Below, one piece after another: positions 56,640-64,000 of a stretch of 64,000 bases of DNA (positions within the stretch are counted from its first letter, which is position 1; every line of letters begins with the position of its first letter). Source of the DNA: Oscheius onirici (Eukaryota; Nematoda; Chromadorea; Rhabditida; Rhabditidae); NCBI GenBank assembly GCA_932521025.1, contig OW051468.1, positions 2,728,064-2,792,063 of the forward strand. The letters run 5' to 3'. The notes beneath the pieces were generated by a model. It was not told the DNA's origin, did not search any database, and saw only the letters and a list, made by a program, of their open reading frames with translations. The position numbers and the translations under genes were made by a program.

Positions 56640-57010
56640 TTCTCCCAAACTTTAGACTTGGGACCAACAAGGATGGCACCGCCCTTCCAGGGCTAAAGAT
56701 TCCTTGTCATCGCCTAAATCGCTTCGAGAAATATTTATGGGTGTACTGTTGCTTTCTTTTTTTTGAACAGACTTTATCACTCCTTTCTCGGGCCCTCAGC
56801 CCTAGTTCTCCTTCCCTTCTCCCCTTGTCACTCTGCTCCAGTTACCCCTTGTCCCTCCAAAGAAACTACCAGTCGTTAGAACCTTTCGCGCACTTGCTTT
56901 TCCTGTCGCGACTTGATAAAACTAATTTGCGCACAAAGCTCCCCTCCTTATCCTCAATTAGAGCTTCAGACACACAGAGACGCGAGAACAATTTAAAGTG
57001 GATTTAGAAT
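56640..57010 (-). repeat. Family B repeat, inverted copy
   Basis: Contains CCGCCCTTCCAGGGCTAAAG, TGTCCCTCCAAAGAAACTAC, CGCACTTGCTTTTCCTGTCG and TATCCTCAATTAGAGCTTC, ending AATTTAAAGTGGATT; the reverse complement of the 17.6 and 61.5 kb copies. Confidence 0.75.
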
Positions 57011-57174
57011 AGATAAATAATTGTTCGGGCGTGTTACTTTCTGGTGACGCTTAGAGGTTTCTCTGGTTCATACTGATTGGGATTAGTAGAGTTTTACTTT
57101 TTGACTTTTTGAACCACAAAACCTAAGCGCCATGACTGCCTAGTTCTCACACTGTACTCAGTTCAAAAAGATCT

Positions 57175-57715
57175 CTTATCCTGACTTGTCGCGACCGCTT
57201 GAAGTCCCGGACAACTCCACAAACAAACAATCATAGTCAGAGATGTGCGGGATTGGAAAAAAAATATCCCGCGGGACGGGATTTGTGGATCCAAAAATTA
57301 TCCCGCGGGACGGGATCCCGAGCTCGATCTCAAATCCCGCGTCCCGCGCGGGATTCCGAGGGTTTTCGCGGGATCCCGCGGGATTTCTCACATTTTCGTT
57401 TTTGCTGTTTCTGGGCAGTTTTTCGCTCTAAAACTGTTTTTATGCTGTTTTACCATGTTTTGAAAAAGGTAACTCAAAGAGGTTGTAAGAATACAAAGAA
57501 TGGAGCATCTAAACTATTAAAAAGCTATGATGTCTGGGATTGACTGTCTGTTTGTTCATGGTCACAAAATAAAAATTTTCCGTCCCGCGGGATCCCGAGC
57601 TCGCTCTCAAATCCCGAGATCCCGTGGGACGCGGGATTTCGCGGGAATCCCGCGTCTCGCACATCTCTGAACATAGTTCAAGACAGACACCACAGACACG
57701 CTTTAGTAGTACAGA
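57175..57715 (-). repeat. Family A repeat end, interrupted by a hAT MITE
   Basis: TTATCCTGACTTGTCGCGACC and AGTCCCGGACAACTCCAC lie left of the MITE, and AGACACCACAGACACGC continues right of it, so the MITE entered an existing family A copy. Confidence 0.75.
57238..57669. mobile_element. hAT-type MITE, copy 2 (nested)
   Basis: 432 bp with the same CAGAGATGTGCGGGA... ends as the 52.34 kb copy and 8-bp flanks ATCATAGT / AACATAGT. CCCGCGGGA-type blocks fill both halves. Confidence 0.85.
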
Positions 57716-57917
57716 GACATGGATCCGGTAATATTTGGTCCATAACGTTAGAATGTCCTCAAACAGAAACTTTAGATCTAAAAAGTCGTTTGCCTGGAGA
57801 CAACAAACTGTTGAAATTATGCTAGAAGTTCTAGTAGTTTTTTCGGCCGAAGCTGTTACTGTCCAAAATAAATAAGATCGAAAATATTCTTCCAAATCGA
57901 CAATTTCCCTCTTTCAG

Positions 57918-60889
<2,972 letters not shown>

Positions 60890-61099
60890 AGAGGCTGCAA
60901 TGGGCTACTAGCTTATGATATTCTGTGCCCAAAATGACCAAAGAGAAAACTACGCAAGCGATCCTGTTTGCAAGTACAGCAACACGATACAATTTATGGG
61001 TATTGTCCATATGAGCGAGACAGTTACGAATAAAATGTTTAACTGAGAACCTTGTAATCTTGTGCTACTCAATTCACCTGTAAAAATTCGATAAAACGA

Positions 61100-61400
61100 T
61101 AAGCGGAACTGAAAAAAAAAAGGTTCTCTATTCTAGCTATTCTATTTGTCTTTTCGGTCTCTGTCTCCCACAGGTGGAAAAACAAACAAAAAAACATCTG
61201 TTTTTCTTCTCTAAAATCTACAATATCCCATTTTGTCTAAATTGTCCTTCCTGTCGTCCCTGTATCCCTTCGTGTAATTTCCGTTGTGATCCCATTGTTC
61301 CTATTTCCATGTGCTCCTGTTCTCCTCTATCCCTGTTCTCCAGTTGTGATATGGCCCGTTTGGAGGTAAAGTTATAGTAGAAACCCCCTTGAACGCTTTC
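61100..61400. repeat. Repeat related to the 59.41-59.47 kb intron segment
   Basis: AGGTTCTCTATTCTAGC and CTGTCTCCCACAGGTGG are the inverse of sequence inside the kinase intron near 59408-59470. The rest is a pyrimidine-rich run with TCCCTGTTCTCC-like units. No gene. Confidence 0.5.
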
Positions 61401-61524
61401 CCGTATTTCCAACCCGCACTTGATTCTCTGTCTGGAAACTCCTCAGTCAAAAATAACCAAAGTCCACGCACTTACAAATTGACTTGTCCAGACCTGTTTA
61501 AACTCCCGATGCAATCGGATCTTC

Positions 61525-61890
61525 ACAAATCCACTTAAAAATGCTCTTGTCTGTGTGTGTCTGAAGCTTTTATTGAGGATAAGGAGGAGAGCTTTGTGCG
61601 CAAATTAGTTTTTAACAAGTCACGACAGGAAAAGCAAGTGCGCGAAGTGTTCTAACGACTTTGATAGTTTCTTTGGCGGGACAGGGGGTATCTGGAACGG
61701 AGTGACAAGGGGAAAAGGGAAGGAACAGTAAGACTGAGGCTCTGTGACAGAGCGAGGTGATAGAGAACACAGGGAATCTCTAACTTTAGCCCTGGAAGGG
61801 CGTTTCCAACCTTGTCTCCCCCAATTATTGCCAATTAGAGCTTCAGACAGACAGACACACAGAAACGCGAAAGCAATTAAAGTGGACCAG
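61525..61890 (+). mobile_element. Family B repeat, near-complete copy with inverted ends
   Basis: Left end CCACTTAAAAATGCTCTTG and TGTCTGAAGCTTTTATTG; right end is the inverse (AATTAGAGCTTCAGACAGAC ... AGCAATTAAAGTGG). About 365 bp, no coding capacity, so a non-autonomous DNA element is likely. Confidence 0.75.
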
Positions 61891-62620
61891 CCGGCTTCGC
61901 CGCCTGTCGCGCGACTTGGCATTTTTTACTTGTGTTTTCTTCGTTACTTCTGATCTCCTCCTTAGTCAATCGAACGCTTCTGATCCCTTCCCTACTCAAC
62001 CGATCCCTTCTGATCCCTTTCCCCAGTCAACCGACCTACCTTTCCTACACCGATCTCTTCTTATCACTTCCCTAGTCAAGCGGTGCTGAATCAACTACAA
62101 CTTGAGCGAACACTAACTCCAAGTTCAAAAGTTACCATCTAATCTCGACAAAATTTTACCTGACTCGTTGTGACTTGTTCGAGGTTACGGACAAATAAAC
62201 ACACAGAATCACAGACACCATAAAACTTTAATAGTTTAGATCAGCCAGCTTCGCCGCCTGTCGGCGGCTTTTTTAATTGTGATTTCTTCTTTACTTCTAC
62301 TACCTTCCCCAGTCAACCGATCTCTTCCGATCCTGTCACGTCTTCTTCCTTCCCTAATCAATGGGACCTTTTTCATTCTTTCCCAAAGTTTTCATCCTCT
62401 CCTAAAAACCGATACGAATTTTCCTATTTTCAGGCTATTCCTCCCTGATCTTATACAGATCAACCGATCCCTCCTACTCCCTTATAGCGGTTAACCGGAC
62501 TCGATTGGGCGGAGATGGCGACTCTTAGCAATACACCAAAATTTCGTGACCACGGACAAACAAACGAAGCCACAGACACTTTCGCTCTTTAATATTTTAG
62601 ATACCAGCCGACTTCGTCGC
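61888..62620 (-). repeat. Two family A composite repeats in tandem
   Basis: Each begins CAGC(C)GGCTTCGCCGCCTGTC (61890 and 62231), has GATC-rich minisatellite units (CAACCGATCCCTTCTGATCC), and ends with CACAGACACCAT or a close form followed by CTTTAATA. The second keeps CTCTTAGCAATACACC next to the end, as in the other copies. Confidence 0.8.
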
Positions 62621-64000
62621 CTGCCAGCGTCGGTGCGAGATTAGTGTTATTTCTTCTAGTTACTCGCTTGCTTTTTTTGTTTTGTTGATTGAAACTTGTT
62701 TTTAGGCTCCGCGCCCTGCAAGTTCACGGTCTATCAAGATATTTGAAAGAAATATGCTGTTCACACTCGCAAATGCGAGCAGTTCAGGCGCGAGCGCTCG
62801 CGCTTGCACGCGAACAAAAAAAAAACGCTTGCACGCGAACAAAAAAGGCTTGCTCTCGCAAAAAAATTTGAAAAGTGTGCTCGCGCTTGCGCTCGCACTA
62901 AAATACTCTGTTAGGAATGGAAAAAAGGAGGGAGCGCGTTCTAACACTATTTCGGTAGTTTCTTTGGAGGGTCAGGAAGTGACTGGAGGAGAATAACAAA
63001 GGAGGAATGAACGGAAACCACGACTAGGGCTCCGTGACAGAGAAAAGTCATTAATTTCTACTTTAGCCCTGGAAGGGCGATCCCAACTTGACGTTGCAAC
63101 CCAACACGTTCCCAAGTTTAAAGTCAAAGTGAAATTGTTGATTTTTTCCATGTTTGTTAGTTCTTTGTTTTAATAAATGGCCTCATAAACGAATGTAAAA
63201 CGCGTAAAGCAACAGTATTCAACGAAATTGGGCCATTTGAAGCCATTTTGGTCACATTTTAACCAAACTCTCGATATAGGAGAACTCACCGAATAGGAGA
63301 CTTTTTTCGTGCAAAAGTAGAATCTCCTATATCGAGAGTTGACTGTATTTAGGTTTGGGTTGGACAGTTTCCAATGGACACGTTTGGTGCCCACACGGCA
63401 AATTGGGGCTGACATGTAGTAGGTGTCATTTTGAAGAGCTCGTCGAGCTGAGTTTAGCCCAGTGCTGGGGCGCGTCAAAATCGGAAAATTGAAACCGCTC
63501 CAGAGGGCAGACGATATTCATTCCGCAGCTGAATACCAAGAACCATTATTTTCTATACTCTTTCGAATGCCATCGGGCTTATCTCGATATCCGGGAATAG
63601 ACTGAAAACATCCCTTGTAAGTAGCCCAGCGCAATGTTCCATGCCTTTTACAGTCAGATTGGATGACAGCTAGTAAAGCTACCTTCCAAAATCAAGCTAT
63701 GTTTTCCCCAATTTCCATTCCAAATTTGCGCCTCTTTTTCACAATCAGCTTCTCCCCATTTGTACGCTGTTTACTACCGTCGGCCCACTTTCCACGTTAG
63801 ATACAAATTCAAAAGTCATCACATTGCTGTGCATTCGCGATTTCAATTCTTTTTCAGTCTTTCAGCTCTATTCTCATTTGTACATTTTATGCCAGTCGAT
63901 TAAATTAGCCAAGTAGCCATGTATATCACGAGAATATTCGTCTCCTCTTGATCTTTTCACACTCATTGTTTCATAACTATTTTTTAGAACGAAAATGGGT
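62621..64000. other. Repeat-rich end of window, no gene seen
   Basis: 62760-62900 has repeats of GCTTGCACGCGAAC with a palindrome GCGCGAGCGCTCGCGC at about 62788. 62930-63100 is a family B remnant. 63265-63345 has a 16-bp inverted repeat (ACTCTCGATATAGGAG / CTCCTATATCGAGAGT) like the end of a Tc/mariner or pogo element. 63480-64000 shows nothing recognised. Confidence 0.5.

Noticed and set aside
62788-62803. GC palindrome as a replication or regulatory site
   Set aside because: Lies in a local array of GCTTGCACGCGAAC-like repeats; repeat structure explains it.

Overview
The window is nuclear DNA from a nematode. The clearest evidence is a complete intronless major sperm protein gene at 2.6 kb and a second MSP-domain reading frame at 43.7 kb. 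Introns are mostly short (about 37-60 nt, GT...AG), several start codons sit right behind a TTTCAG-like acceptor as expected for spliced-leader trans-splicing, and genes are close together on both strands. I cannot name the species. Gene symbols are C. elegans or human ortholog names and are family assignments only. Exon limits are read by eye.

Left third (1-26 kb). An AP-3 beta subunit gene runs off the left edge and carries the MSP gene on the opposite strand inside its 1.6 kb intron. TAF5 (TFIID) lies just upstream on the same strand, followed by Tim13 on the plus strand and a signal-peptide-peptidase-like aspartyl protease on the minus strand. Next come a small single-pass membrane protein, an unrecognised F-box-like gene that looks damaged, a RING plus C2H2 protein, an ADP/ATP translocase with a long LEA-like N-terminal extension, and two small histidine-rich proteins.

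Middle (26-44 kb). Here there is an Acyltransferase-3/SGNH (OAC/NRF-6-type) gene whose coding sequence is broken by a SINE, galectin-like fragments, two unrecognised genes, a SHC-type PTB+SH2 adaptor, a BTB protein, a C2HC zinc-finger protein, a small membrane protein and a broken partial copy of GTPBP3/MnmE.

Right third (44-64 kb). Minus-strand genes in the order MED23 (sur-2), SOCS-type SH2 protein, GTPBP3/MnmE have almost no intergenic space and look like an operon. RLP24 follows on the plus strand, then a Src-family kinase that appears to be decaying: it has a stop in SH2, a hairpin MITE in the HRD codons and a deletion with frameshift near the end. The last 3 kb is mostly repeats.

Mobile DNA is abundant. 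I see two hAT-type MITEs with near-identical 8-bp target duplications (one nested in another repeat), two long foldback elements, a composite dispersed repeat with a tRNA-like B box and a GATC-rich minisatellite, a second family with inverted ends, a SINE with a 10-bp target duplication, a LINE fragment in a MED23 intron, and (GTCA)n arrays that fill introns of three genes. The most interesting items are the translocase extension, the SINE and MITE insertions inside coding sequence, and the GTCA-filled introns.
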